A stretch of DNA of 60,955 bases from Fulvivirga marina (GTDB lineage: Bacteria; Bacteroidota; Bacteroidia; Cytophagales; Cyclobacteriaceae): NCBI RefSeq assembly GCF_016775155.1, contig NZ_JAEUGD010000016.1, positions 111,794 through 172,748 on the forward strand, written 5' to 3'. The position numbers were made by a program, and so were the translations under genes. Position 1 is the stretch's first letter. Every line of letters starts with the position of its first letter. Below the pieces are notes generated by a model. It had not been told where the DNA came from. It saw nothing but the letters and a program-made list of their open reading frames with translations, and ran no database searches. Shown piece by piece: positions 21,601 to 30,674 of the stretch.

Positions 21601-23831
21601 GGAAGCATCACCTGAATTCAACCCTTGATCCTCTTATCGACACCTATCATTATGGTATGGAATCCGGAGATCATGAGTTTGCTGCATCTGCATTAATGGT
21701 TCGCTCATTTCATGGATATTTTTCAGGTAAAAACCTATTGAGACTCAATGATGAAATGAGTGCTCAAAGCAAAAAAATACTTCAACTCAACCAAGAACTG
21801 CTTTTTTATCAAAATGAGATTTTTCGACAAGCTGCACTTAATCTGACCGGCAAAAGCAAAAATCCGGCAATACTGGATGGAGAGGCATTTGATTCAACAA
21901 TATTGACCGAAGATTTCAAAAAGAATAATCCATCTGCATTATTTCATGCTTATTATCATAGTATGGTACTTGCATATATGTTCAAGGATTATGAAAAGGC
22001 TGAAGAATATGCAGAGGCTCTCGAAAACAAGCTTGAGTTGGTGGTAGGTTCGATCATTCTGACTCTGTACCACTTCTATAGGACATTAGTGCTCTTTGCC
22101 AGACTACCCTACTTGAGATCATCCCAAAAGGGCAAAGCAAAGCGAAAAACTCTAGATAGTATTAAGAAGATGAAAAAGTGGTCAAAGTATGCTCCAATGA
22201 ACTTTGAGCACAAATACTACCTGCTACAGGCGGAAAAATACAGAACATCCAACAAATTTGAAAAAGCCAGACTTTTTTATGACAAGGCTATTGCAAGTGC
22301 TTCGGCCAATAATTACCTAAATGATGAAGCCTTATGTTATGAACTTGCCGGCAGTTACTATGCATCAGAGCCCGACAAATTTCCTTATGAGATATACCTG
22401 CGTAAGGCTTATGAAAACTACCTCAGCTGGGGTGCTGTAGCTAAAGCGGAAGAAATATCAAGTAATTATCCTATTGTTGATATTAACCAGCTGGGAGGAA
22501 AAAGCAAACATACCGCATCGCTTTCGTCAAACTCAACCAATAATTATTCAACTCTGGAGTTATCGGCAATTCTTAAAGCAGCAACTGCAATCGCCAGTGA
22601 AATTAAATTGGCTAAGGTACTCGATAAGCTGTTGAGAATAGTTATTGAAAATGCAGGTGCTGAAAAGGGCGTCCTTTTACAGAAAAAGGATGGTGAAATT
22701 TTTGTGAGCGCTAAAGGAACAACAAATAACGAAAAGGTTGAAATTTTTGAAAACACCAAAGCTGAAGACCTGAATGACCTGCCTCAGTCTATTATACAGT
22801 ACAGTGCCAGGATAAAGGAGGCTGTCATCATTGATAATATCAATACAGACAACCGCTTCACTAACGACCCCTATATTCAAAAAGCAGATTTAAGATCAAT
22901 TCTCTGCTCTCCAATTCTTGTGCAAAACGAGCTTATTGGTATTATATACTTGGAAAATAACCTCGTGGTGGGGGCATTTACACCAAAACGCCTGGATATG
23001 CTCAAACTACTCTCCGGACAAATAGCAGTGTCTCTTGACAACGCTATACTCTACAATAACCTTGAACAACTTGTAGATGAAAGAACCAAGGAAATCGAAG
23101 CTCAGCAGGAAGTACTTAAGGATTATAACAATGAGCTCATAGCACTCAACGAAGAAAAGAACCATCTAATAAAAATTGTTGCTCACGATTTACGTAGTCC
23201 TCTCAACCAAATCAAAGGAGTGGTAAACTTGATTAAACTTACGTCCAGAGATACCTCTGAAGAGCAGAGCCAATATGTTAATAAAGTATTGGAAAGTACT
23301 GAAAGGTTAGGAGAAATGATCAGTCGTATATTGGATGTAAATGCCATAGAAGCTAAGGAAATAGATATTAAAAATGAGAAGGTTAACCTTCGACGCTTAC
23401 TCAATGAGTTGAAAAACAACTTCCAACTATCCGCTGACGAAAAGAATATCAAGCTTACCATTGAGCCGGGGCCTGATATATATGTATGGGTAGACAACAA
23501 CTACACTATCCAGGTATTTGAAAACCTATTATCCAATGCACTAAAATTTTCTACTTCTGACACGAAGGTAAATATCAATATTATAGAAAAGGAGAGAAAT
23601 GTATGTGTAACGGTCAGTGATCAAGGACCAGGAATTAATGAGAAAGATATGAAGAGGTTGTTTATGCCGTATCAAAAACTTACAGCCAAACCTACTGCTG
23701 GTGAAGAGTCTACCGGGTTAGGACTTTCTATTGTGAAAAAATATGTGGAGGCTATGAAAGGTAATATCCATTGTGAAAGTGAGGAAGGAAAAGGAGCCAC
23801 TTTTTATGTTGAGTTTAAAAAATGGCTCTAG
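18663..23831 (+). CDS. Giant Ser/Thr kinase-ATPase-GAF-histidine kinase
   Basis: A 1722-aa signalling protein with an HstK-type architecture. Residues 1-270 form a eukaryotic-like kinase: Gly-rich loop 13-17, Lys34, catalytic Asp126 in I-H-K-D-V-N-G-H-N, DFG 144-146, and an S-P-E-Q-T-G-R activation segment. Next is an ATPase with Walker A G-N-P-G-S-G-K-S (325-332) and Walker B V-I-D-D-L-Q-W (453-459), followed by several hundred helical, TPR-like residues. A GAF domain lies at about 1300-1460, then an H-box (A-H-D-L-R-S-P-L, His1508) and HATPase with D-Q-G-P-G-I and G-L-G-L-S-I. No transmembrane helix is seen. It may phosphorylate both Ser/Thr and His. It ends 9 bp from the convergent deaD stop. 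Confidence 0.92.
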   Translation: MEHVLNESKKIAEGGSSLIYLNEQSEFGGPVIIKIYKKDNNSYAAENQLINEFDFLSRINIDGVRKPVKKIEINHQPALILEYFEGRTLKDYISSRPFDLVTFLEISIKICHTIGLIHEHDVIHKDVNGHNILINEKNEIKIIDFGIATKFRQQAPLNTNIEHLEGTISHLSPEQTGRVNRVIDKRSDLYSLGVLFHEWLTGSLPFTGDDPMKMVHAHLAVPPPEVSEKKPEIPQALSHIVSKLLAKDANERYQSAKGLKHDLKLCLGQLKTKGSIANFRVGENDYSDTLRITQKVYGRDKEIMFLHSVFEKVCQGDKRTVLISGNPGSGKSALAFELRGNVIERGGNFIFGKFNQLHHDKPYHALTQAFKFFVENLLTQSKHQLAKWKQNIMAAISDEGRLLTDVIPDLELIIGPQPKIIDLDPEETKNRFNYIFKQFINGITSVEHPLVWVIDDLQWADPASVALLQAITSDTSVAHILIIGTYRSNELGDHLLPDSNAEFLLINGLSPLHLSGLIGDALGCKPKDVVELAEITFSKTQGNAFFAHQFLQTIYDEKLLWFDRSEYQWRWNLGKIRALKVTDNVIELLTNRIKNLDAECRSLLETVACFNEQFDLPMLANLHGKTPNEIKHALYPAIKQGLIQEVTTSKKRGGTGNKPEAQYTVVHDRIVQSIYSSITESDRRKNHWRIGKYLSEKINEHVDPLIFDIVYHLNSGAGKGTDKNDIYKLIKLNFEAGNLAKASAAYPNALEYYGAALRYCREDIWTHYYDLAIAVHTGAAEASFLAGKFDKADTHIKQVISNATSILDQIKVLKVSIESYIAQNQALRAIELAIDTLSQLGEDLPTRPSKALIAKELIKTTLLLKSVGIKKLEQLPMMTDPHKKAAMNIMASIGSAISRTTPELLPLMIFRMIRISIKYGNSIESIPNYAGYSIILSGVLGNLEQGYKFGELAMKLLKRFKAEKVKAKTYLVHHCFVHHWKHHLNSTLDPLIDTYHYGMESGDHEFAASALMVRSFHGYFSGKNLLRLNDEMSAQSKKILQLNQELLFYQNEIFRQAALNLTGKSKNPAILDGEAFDSTILTEDFKKNNPSALFHAYYHSMVLAYMFKDYEKAEEYAEALENKLELVVGSIILTLYHFYRTLVLFARLPYLRSSQKGKAKRKTLDSIKKMKKWSKYAPMNFEHKYYLLQAEKYRTSNKFEKARLFYDKAIASASANNYLNDEALCYELAGSYYASEPDKFPYEIYLRKAYENYLSWGAVAKAEEISSNYPIVDINQLGGKSKHTASLSSNSTNNYSTLELSAILKAATAIASEIKLAKVLDKLLRIVIENAGAEKGVLLQKKDGEIFVSAKGTTNNEKVEIFENTKAEDLNDLPQSIIQYSARIKEAVIIDNINTDNRFTNDPYIQKADLRSILCSPILVQNELIGIIYLENNLVVGAFTPKRLDMLKLLSGQIAVSLDNAILYNNLEQLVDERTKEIEAQQEVLKDYNNELIALNEEKNHLIKIVAHDLRSPLNQIKGVVNLIKLTSRDTSEEQSQYVNKVLESTERLGEMISRILDVNAIEAKEIDIKNEKVNLRRLLNELKNNFQLSADEKNIKLTIEPGPDIYVWVDNNYTIQVFENLLSNALKFSTSDTKVNINIIEKERNVCVTVSDQGPGINEKDMKRLFMPYQKLTAKPTAGEESTGLGLSIVKKYVEAMKGNIHCESEEGKGATFYVEFKKWL

Positions 23832-23839
23832 TAATACTG

Positions 23840-25570
23840 TTATCTTTTTCTCTTACCCTTTCGGTTGGAGCGATCTCCTCTTTTTTGACCTGATCGATGA
23901 TCGTGCAACCTTTTACTACTTCTGGAGTTTCTCTTTCCTCCAGTATCCGCATCATTAACTCGAATTTCACGGCCATCAATCATCATCCCCTTAAAAGGGG
24001 ACTCAACCGTACCTGCTACTTCAGTTTCCACTTCAAAGTACGCTCTCCGCTCCTCCATGGTAATAGGACCAACATTTGACTTAGAGATTCCAGTTTTTGT
24101 AGTTACCAGATCAATGAGTTCCTTTTTATTATAACCATCGATAGAACCAATATTGATGAAGAATCTTTTATAACGTCTGTTTGATGAACTCCTTCTTTCA
24201 GCCTTACGGTCGCCTTTACTATGACCATTGCCACTATCTTCAAACTCCTGCTCAAAATGAGGGACTGAAGTACTTATCCCCATATTATTAAGCTGGTGCA
24301 TGATAAGTTTTTCTACTAGTTCTGATTTAGATAAACTTTCAAAAATAGACTCTACATCAGTTCTATGCTCCTTCACCGCATCCATTTCTGTATTTATCTC
24401 AGCAATATCTTTTGCCCATAGCTGCAATTTTTCATTTTGTACTTTAACAGCACTGGGCAGTTCATAAGGAGTAAAATTGAGCTTTAACCTTTTCTCCAAC
24501 GATTTAAGCTTACGCTTCTCAGAGGTAGTAACTATAGCTAGCGAAATTCCCTTCTTTCCTGCCCTTCCAGTTCTACCACTTCTGTGAGTATAATATTCCA
24601 GATCATCAGGTATCGAGTGATGAATAACGTGCGTAAGATCATTAACATCAATTCCCCTGGCAGCAACATCTGTTGCAATCAAAAATTCCAGTGAATGATT
24701 TTTAAAACGCTTCATCACCTGGTCTCGTTGGTTTTGAGACAGGTCGCCATGAATAGCATCTACTGGCAGCCCCCTAAACTGCAACTGTTGCGCAAGTTCC
24801 TGGGTATCTCGTTTTGTTCTACAGAATACTATACCTCTCATATCCGGCTCCAGTTCAATGATTCGCTCCAGCAAACCGGCCTTATCCTTAGCTTTAGTAA
24901 CAAAGAATTGGTGGTTAATATTCTGGTTTACCAGCGTACCACTATCAATCTTTACTTCACTTGGATTAGTCATATACTTATCCACTATATCGCGTATCTC
25001 ATTAGCCATGGTTGCCGAGAACAGCCAGGTAGACTTATCTCCCTGGGCATGTGAGAGTATATCATCTATATCGTCACGAAAACCCATATTGAGCATTTCA
25101 TCAGCTTCATCGAACACTACATGCTTAACTGTACTAAGATTTATTGCTTTTCTTTTAATGAGATCAAGCAATCTACCAGGAGTAGCTATAATGATATGCG
25201 GGGTATTTTTCAAGGCCCTAATCTGTGGGGTTATAGCCGCACCACCATAAACCACCTGAACCCGTACTCCTTTCAAGTATTTTGAAAATGCTTGTATTTG
25301 TTGTGCAATTTGCTGTCCCAACTCACGCGTAGGAGCCAAAACCAGGGCTTGAGTACCCTTGGCATCAACATCCATGGCATCCAATAAAGGGAGTCCGAAA
25401 GCTGCGGTTTTACCTGTACCTGTTTGCGCAAGACCAATAAAATCCCTGTCAGCTTCATTAATAAGTATGGGAATGGCTTTCTGTTGAATCTTTGTTGGAG
25501 TTTCAAGATTTAACTCCGGAAGAACCTTCAACAATGATGGAGAAAGTCCTAAATCTGAAAAATTTGTCAA
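23840..25570 (-). CDS. deaD: DEAD-box RNA helicase DeaD/CsdA
   Basis: A 576-aa ATP-dependent RNA helicase for ribosome assembly and mRNA unwinding. The Q motif, A-Q-T-G-T-G-K-T (motif I), D-E-A-D, S-A-T and H-R-S-G-R-T-G-R are all present. A DbpA-like RNA-binding domain (about residues 455-530, R-F-F-I-N-I-G-S-I-D-G-Y) and a basic R/K/S-rich tail follow. No ATG is found near the conserved N-terminus. The start TTG at 25568-25570 is followed by T-N-F-S-D-L-G-L and sits about 22 bp after a TAACTTTG box, so TTG is the likely true start. Confidence 0.93.
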   Translation of the reverse strand: MTNFSDLGLSPSLLKVLPELNLETPTKIQQKAIPILINEADRDFIGLAQTGTGKTAAFGLPLLDAMDVDAKGTQALVLAPTRELGQQIAQQIQAFSKYLKGVRVQVVYGGAAITPQIRALKNTPHIIIATPGRLLDLIKRKAINLSTVKHVVFDEADEMLNMGFRDDIDDILSHAQGDKSTWLFSATMANEIRDIVDKYMTNPSEVKIDSGTLVNQNINHQFFVTKAKDKAGLLERIIELEPDMRGIVFCRTKRDTQELAQQLQFRGLPVDAIHGDLSQNQRDQVMKRFKNHSLEFLIATDVAARGIDVNDLTHVIHHSIPDDLEYYTHRSGRTGRAGKKGISLAIVTTSEKRKLKSLEKRLKLNFTPYELPSAVKVQNEKLQLWAKDIAEINTEMDAVKEHRTDVESIFESLSKSELVEKLIMHQLNNMGISTSVPHFEQEFEDSGNGHSKGDRKAERRSSSNRRYKRFFINIGSIDGYNKKELIDLVTTKTGISKSNVGPITMEERRAYFEVETEVAGTVESPFKGMMIDGREIRVNDADTGGKRNSRSSKRLHDHRSGQKRGDRSNRKGKRKR

Positions 25571-25592
25571 TGGATATTTTTTTATTAAGCTG

Positions 25593-25600
25593 CAAAGTTA
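25593..25600 (-). promoter_or_regulatory. -7 box of deaD
   Basis: Minus strand TAACTTTG, a full TAnnTTTG match, 22 bp before the TTG start. It supports that start because no upstream ATG is in frame. Confidence 0.5.
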
Positions 25601-25713
25601 CCCTTATTATATCGGATTGTGCTACTGTTAATGATATTTATATTCCCAAGCCAAGCCACCACCCATTAGCAAAGAGTAACAAGTCTGCAAAACCATTCTT
25701 AAGAAGATAAAGT

Positions 25714-27609
25714 TCACTTAACAACCTCATTAGGAACAGTAAATCTAAAAATACTGCCCTCGCCTACACCACTTTCTACTTGTAGTTCGCCTGCATTACT
25801 TTCTACAAACTCCTTACAAATGATCAACCCCAGTCCAGTCCCTACCTCTCCCAAAGTACCTTTTGTACTATTTCTAGAATCAATCCTAAATAGATTATCC
25901 AGAATTTCTTCGCTTATTCCTACCCCTGAATCCTCTACAGCAACTTCTATGAGACCTCCCTTTTCAACTGCACTAACCTCAATTGAATCTCCCGATCCGG
26001 AAAATTTTATGGCATTGCTCACCAAGTTCCTGATAACTGTTTCAATCTGATTTTTATCTGCAAATACTTTATGAGGTTGAGTTAACTGATTATGGATGCT
26101 TACCCCTTTTTCCCTGGCTTGATCAGCAAGTATCTCCAAAACATTGTCAACAACCTGATTAAGCTCAAAAACTACAGGGGTAGATTTTATGGCCGCCATC
26201 TGACTCCGTGCCCAGGTAAGGATGTTCTCTGTGAAGCGCAGAGTGTTAAGAATTGACTTGTGCATATCATCGAAAATTCGCCGAAGATCTTCCTTTGATA
26301 ATTTATCACCATGGTTCTTCAAAAATAGTGATGCCCCTAGTATACTATTAATTGGTGAGCGAAAGTCATGCGATATAATGGAAAACAACTTGTTTTTTGT
26401 TGAATTCGCCTGAGAAAGCTTTTCTGAAAGCCTTTTTTGCTTAATACTATTCCTTACAGCCACAAAAATCAAAAGCCCAGCCAATCCAATAGTTATTATG
26501 AGTAATATAATACTAAGCCTCTGCCTTGAAATAATCTCATCACTGAGAAACTTTTCCTTTTTTAGCATATCGACCTGGCTTCTTTGCAGACTATTCTGAT
26601 AATACCATTGAACCATCCCAAGCCTATTTTTCTGCTCAATATGTAAAATTGAGTCAGCCACATTAATAAACTTATTCATCATATCCCTGCTCCCCTCGAA
26701 GTTATGCTGCATTCCCAATAGGTTGAAACGACAGTAGTATGCTTTTTTGAGCAAATCAAGGTACCCATGAGCCCCCGCAGTTTCTATAGACTTTATGAGA
26801 TGTGTTTCAGCCTCCTCATACTTTTTCCTATCTATCATGATCTCGGCAAGCACAAGATGACTTTCCGTTAACGCCTGGGTATTTGCCTTTTCTTGTAGAG
26901 AATCTGATATCTGAATCACCATGTTTAAATATTTTTCAGCTTCAGGCAGGTCACCAAAGTGAACATATATAATGGCCAGTATCCTGTAATTGCTAGACAA
27001 CACCGCCTGATTTCTACTCCTATTTATTTTGATGGCTTCTTCGATATAATATTTAGCTGAATCATAGTTGCCAAGCTTCATATGGCTTCGACTAATATTG
27101 TTCAAAACAGCACCAAGCCGTTCCTGATTATTTTCCTGCGTGTAAAGTCTCAATGCCTGCAGCTCATACTGCTTTGATTTATCAAAAGCCTGACCTTTTT
27201 GATGAATCAGGCCTAACGACAAATAACAATTAGCGAGACCTATCACATCATTTTCCTGTTTGAAAATTTCCAGGGCATCCAGAAGCATCTTCACACCCTG
27301 CATATAATTTCTACTCTCACCCAGGGCTGATCCTAATGTCCTCAGGGCATGTGCCCTACCTAACGTATAATGAATGCTATCTGCTAACTCTAATGATTGC
27401 TTGGCATATTTGAAAGCCTGAAAGATGTCAATAAAAATATATTCCCTACCCAGCTCAGATAGAATTATAACCCTGTCCTCCGGAGATGATTCTTTTTGCA
27501 ACAGAGTTTTCAGACTATCCAGAACAGTACCACTGGAAGAATAAGCACTGGTAATCGATAAAAGAAAGGCTACAAGTATAGCAGGCAGTATATAGAACTT
27601 GTTGTACAT
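25714..27609 (-). CDS. TPR-containing sensor histidine kinase
   Basis: A 631-aa membrane kinase. A signal peptide (residues 1-25) leads to about 320 residues of tetratricopeptide repeats outside the membrane. One transmembrane helix follows (about 365-388, hydrophobic I/L/V run). The H-box is I-S-H-D-F-R-S-P-I-N-S (His near 413). The HATPase domain has N-box N-A-I-K-F-S and G-box motifs V-E-D-S-G-V-G and G-T-G-L-G-L (about 513-628). No receiver domain is fused and no response regulator is adjacent, so it is an orphan. TPR kinases of this kind are frequent in Bacteroidota; the signal is unknown. Confidence 0.9.
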   Translation of the reverse strand: MYNKFYILPAILVAFLLSITSAYSSSGTVLDSLKTLLQKESSPEDRVIILSELGREYIFIDIFQAFKYAKQSLELADSIHYTLGRAHALRTLGSALGESRNYMQGVKMLLDALEIFKQENDVIGLANCYLSLGLIHQKGQAFDKSKQYELQALRLYTQENNQERLGAVLNNISRSHMKLGNYDSAKYYIEEAIKINRSRNQAVLSSNYRILAIIYVHFGDLPEAEKYLNMVIQISDSLQEKANTQALTESHLVLAEIMIDRKKYEEAETHLIKSIETAGAHGYLDLLKKAYYCRFNLLGMQHNFEGSRDMMNKFINVADSILHIEQKNRLGMVQWYYQNSLQRSQVDMLKKEKFLSDEIISRQRLSIILLIITIGLAGLLIFVAVRNSIKQKRLSEKLSQANSTKNKLFSIISHDFRSPINSILGASLFLKNHGDKLSKEDLRRIFDDMHKSILNTLRFTENILTWARSQMAAIKSTPVVFELNQVVDNVLEILADQAREKGVSIHNQLTQPHKVFADKNQIETVIRNLVSNAIKFSGSGDSIEVSAVEKGGLIEVAVEDSGVGISEEILDNLFRIDSRNSTKGTLGEVGTGLGLIICKEFVESNAGELQVESGVGEGSIFRFTVPNEVVK

Positions 27610-27706
27610 TATTTAGTACCTAACATGTATATCAATCTAATATAAATACCTCATTTTATCAAATTATAATTAGGAGCAACTTAATAGTAATTACTAATAT
27701 TTTTAG

Positions 27707-27714
27707 TATTTTAG
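27707..27714 (+). promoter_or_regulatory. -7-like box of DUF763 gene
   Basis: TATTTTAG (near TAnnTTTG) ends four bases before ATG 27719, the same geometry as at 8150 and 54836, which points to a leaderless transcript. Confidence 0.35.
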
Positions 27715-27718
27715 CGAA

Positions 27719-28921
27719 ATGAAACGATCAGGTCATGCAGATTTACCCCTACACGGTGGCAAGGTACCATACTGGCTAGCTGAGCGTATGTCAAAACTAG
27801 GAGGGGCTATTACGGAAGCAATTGTTATCGAATACGGCAAATCGGCATTTCTGGCTCGACTAAGTGATCCTATGTGGTTTCAGTCATTCGGCTGTGTGCT
27901 TGGAATGGACTGGCACTCCTCCGGTATCACTACTTCTGTAATGGGCGCCCTCAAAAAAAGTCTTAACCCCATAGCTTCTGACCTGGGCATATATATTTGT
28001 GGAGGCAGAGGCAAGCACTCCCGTAAAACACCTGACGAGTTGATGCAGTTAGCGGAAAAAGTAGGTTTCAAGGGTGATGAAATGGTAAAAAACAGCAAAC
28101 TGAGTGCAAAGATAGATAATACCGCTATTCAGGATGGTTATCAGCTATACCTTCATTCCTTCATCGTGACCAATGAAGGTGAATGGGCAGTAGTACAGCA
28201 GGGCATGAACGGTGCCAATGGAATGGCCAGAAGGTATCATTGGCACTCCTCAAAAATAAGCTCATTTTCAGAAGAACCTCACACTGGTGTTTGTGGTATC
28301 AATAAAGGCAGCATACTGAACCTGACTGCTAAAGAAGCTTTCCAGACTAAACAGGGAATACTTGCCATATCCAAAGAACCTTCAAGCCTAATGATGCGTG
28401 AGGTCAGGAAAATCATACTTCCAAAGCATCATGATGTAAGAGCTGAAGATGTCAACCTCAAAAGGTTAGGAAGTGTATTGGCTCTCGCCAATAGCGGAGA
28501 AATAACCTCTTTTGATGATTTACTGATGATCAAAGGGCTTGGGCCCCGCACGCTACAATCTCTAACTCTGGTAAGTGAGGTTATACACGGTACACCTTCA
28601 AGATTCACTGACCCCGCACGTTATAGCTTTGCTCATGGCGGTAAGGACGGTCACCCCTTCCCTGTTCCTACAAAAGTTTATGACCAAACCATACAAGTAC
28701 TGAAAAACTCCGTTGAAAAAGCCAAAATTGGTCATTCTGATAGGCAAAAGGCCATTAAAAGTTTACATGAATTATCCATGAGATTAGAAAAGGGATTCAA
28801 ACCTTCACCTGAGAGATTTGATAAAATAATTCAAAAGGAACAAAACGAATCCTACAAATTTGGAGGCCGAACAGTATTAGGCAAATCCAAACCTCCAGGA
28901 GGACAGTTAAACCTGTTTTAA
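27719..28921 (+). CDS. DUF763 protein
   Basis: A 400-aa protein of the DUF763 family, recognised by its opening M-K-R-S-G-x-A-D-L-P-L-H-G-G-K and the D-P-x-W-F-Q-S-F-G-C-V-L-G-x-D-W-H-S-S-G segment (about residues 53-72). A helix-hairpin-helix-like stretch (F-D-D-L-L-M-I-K-G-L-G-P-R-T, about 263-276) suggests DNA contact. The family is common in archaea and thermophiles, and its biochemical role is not established. A structured catalytic-looking His/Gly core with no transmembrane segment suggests a soluble nucleic-acid enzyme; that is inference. Monocistronic. Confidence 0.88.
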   Translation: MKRSGHADLPLHGGKVPYWLAERMSKLGGAITEAIVIEYGKSAFLARLSDPMWFQSFGCVLGMDWHSSGITTSVMGALKKSLNPIASDLGIYICGGRGKHSRKTPDELMQLAEKVGFKGDEMVKNSKLSAKIDNTAIQDGYQLYLHSFIVTNEGEWAVVQQGMNGANGMARRYHWHSSKISSFSEEPHTGVCGINKGSILNLTAKEAFQTKQGILAISKEPSSLMMREVRKIILPKHHDVRAEDVNLKRLGSVLALANSGEITSFDDLLMIKGLGPRTLQSLTLVSEVIHGTPSRFTDPARYSFAHGGKDGHPFPVPTKVYDQTIQVLKNSVEKAKIGHSDRQKAIKSLHELSMRLEKGFKPSPERFDKIIQKEQNESYKFGGRTVLGKSKPPGGQLNLF

Positions 28922-29101
28922 CCAATTATTTAAATTAAAAATATAATCGCCCTCGGGCTAATATTTAGAATTGCTTAGCTACTACCCCCATGAAAAAGCT
29001 TAAATAATTAGAACAAAAGACGTACAAAAAGACTTTAATTAAGTACAGAAGCTCATGAATAGTGGCCTGTAAAAGAAATCGTACTAAATGAAATTAGCAT
29101 C

Positions 29102-29287
29102 ATGAAACAGCAAAAAGACCCCGAATTTGAGCCATCCAAACCACCGGAAATAACCCCTGAACCAGATTTCCCAGAAAAGTTTCCTTCGGAAGAGCCAGAA
29201 GAGGACCCCAATGAACCTATAACCAGACCACCAGAGGAACCAGATACTCCCTTCCCTGATAAGGAAGATGGTGCTGCTAAAACATAA
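29102..29287 (+). CDS. Small Pro/Glu-rich protein
   Basis: A 61-aa ORF made almost wholly of Pro, Glu, Asp and Lys (repeated P-E-x-P, E-E-P-x, P-D-x-P). It would be disordered and very acidic. No signal peptide. There is no clear promoter, and the coding call rests only on an intact frame and strong composition bias. It may be a real small linker-like protein found in Cytophagales or a chance frame. It ends 70 bp before the HutD frame. Confidence 0.4.
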   Translation: MKQQKDPEFEPSKPPEITPEPDFPEKFPSEEPEEDPNEPITRPPEEPDTPFPDKEDGAAKT

Positions 29288-29357
29288 ATATTACGATAAA
29301 CAAGGAGCACTAAACCTCCAAGGTATATATTTGGGAGCAAATACACCTATAAACCAT

Positions 29358-29940
29358 ATGAGTATAAAAGTATTGAATCAATCGCAATTCACAACTACCT
29401 CTTGGGCAGGTGGAACAACAACTGAATTGTTGATATACCCTGAGGACAGTACTTACAAAGCATTAAATTTTGATTTTAGGCTTAGTATTGCTACCGTGAA
29501 TACTGAAAAGTCTGTTTTCACTCCACTTCCTAGTGTATGTCGCACTTTGATGGTATTGGATGGAAATCTTGAGTTGATCCATGAAGGTCATCACTCAACA
29601 AAGCTTGGAAAATTCGAGTTCGATTCTTTTCTTGGTGATTGGACTACTACTAGCTTGGGTAAAGCCAAAAATTTCAACCTGATGACTACCCAAGGCTCTG
29701 AAGGCAAACTTGCCAGGATGAAGCTTTCTCCAGGAGAATGCATAAAAGTTGCCAGAAATAGCTGGTACATTTATAATTTACTATGTACTTTCCGGCTCAC
29801 TGGAAGTTGAAGAAATTATTCCTAAACAATTAGAAACAAGCGACCTACTGTGGATAAAAGATGATAATGATCAGACTCCCGTAATTAAAGCTATTCAGGA
29901 TAGTGAAATAGTAGCTGTAATCATCAATCAATCAGCTTAA
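29358..29940 (+). pseudogene. HutD/Ves-family protein with a frameshift
   Basis: HutD proteins are small double cupins linked to histidine use. The frame begins M-S-I-K-V-L at ATG 29358 with the family's W-A-G-G-T-T-T-E-L segment and runs to about residue 140. It then ends at TGA 29808-29810. The expected continuation (Y-Y-V-L-S-G-S-L-E-V) is in the next frame and runs to TAA 29940. One T too many in AATTTA near 29780 explains this; removing it gives a 193-aa protein of normal length. The window therefore holds either a recently broken gene or a one-base sequence error. No hut genes lie nearby. Confidence 0.75.
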
Positions 29941-29958
29941 GAGCATGTCCAGTGACTT

Positions 29959-30399
29959 TTAGCTTTCAGCATCTCCCCATAAATGATGTAGTTCTTGAGG
30001 GATTGAAGCTAGTATGCTCTGTACTTCACCCTCAGAGATATGCCTCCTGAGTACTTTTAGAACAGCCATGATCGCATTTTCCCCATCCTTAACCGTAGCT
30101 ATGTCATGATGCCCCACGGGGTAATCTTCGTGTATCACATTAGTAATAAATTCCCCAATATGCTTTATCCGAAAAGGCTTCTCCTGATATTTCCAGCCTT
30201 CAACATAAACACCTTTGAGCACTAAAGGCAATTGCGCCATTAGCTGAAAAGATTCTTGTATGGTAAGTCTCGCCCTAAGCGTATGTAACACAGCACGCAG
30301 TATTCTCCCTGCCAATTCCTTATTATCGGGAAAACCAAGTTCGACTGCTACTTCATTAAGTATATTGTTCCCTTTTTCTGCGTATTTAAGAAAGTCCAT
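29959..30399 (-). CDS. DUF2267 protein
   Basis: A 146-aa helical protein of the DUF2267 family, recognised by the repeated L-R-A-V-L-H-T-L-R-A-R-L-T and Q-L-P-L-V-L-K-G-V-Y-V-E-G-W segments. Its role is not established; family members often appear with stress genes. Soluble, no signal peptide. Its end is convergent with HutD. The 275 bases upstream (30400-30674) hold no other gene that I can see. Confidence 0.85.
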   Translation of the reverse strand: MDFLKYAEKGNNILNEVAVELGFPDNKELAGRILRAVLHTLRARLTIQESFQLMAQLPLVLKGVYVEGWKYQEKPFRIKHIGEFITNVIHEDYPVGHHDIATVKDGENAIMAVLKVLRRHISEGEVQSILASIPQELHHLWGDAES

Positions 30400-30674
30400 G
30401 ACTCATTCATTTTAGTTAGTATTAACGTGACTTCTATCTTAATATCCTAAAATCCCTGCAGTAATTCAAAAATTATTTTAATCTCGATAACAATAAAACC
30501 ATTTCTTTTTCACGATACCAAAGCAATTACCAGGCTAGAACCTCAGCTATAACATTGTCTTTCAGGCCTTAACAAGTAATTAAACCTTTTCAGCTGAAAA
30601 TCAGGAAATTTGTTCTTAAAACCAAATGTAAACCTGAAGCAAACTACCAACAATCAACACTCTAAAAAGTAGGT

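Noticed and set aside
24858-25250. 130-aa plus-strand ORF opposite deaD
   Set aside because: Antisense to strongly conserved helicase motifs; no domain of its own.
28921-28960. GCCC-TC-GGGC after DUF763 as terminator
   Set aside because: Stem of four pairs with a 2-nt loop is too small, and no T-run follows.
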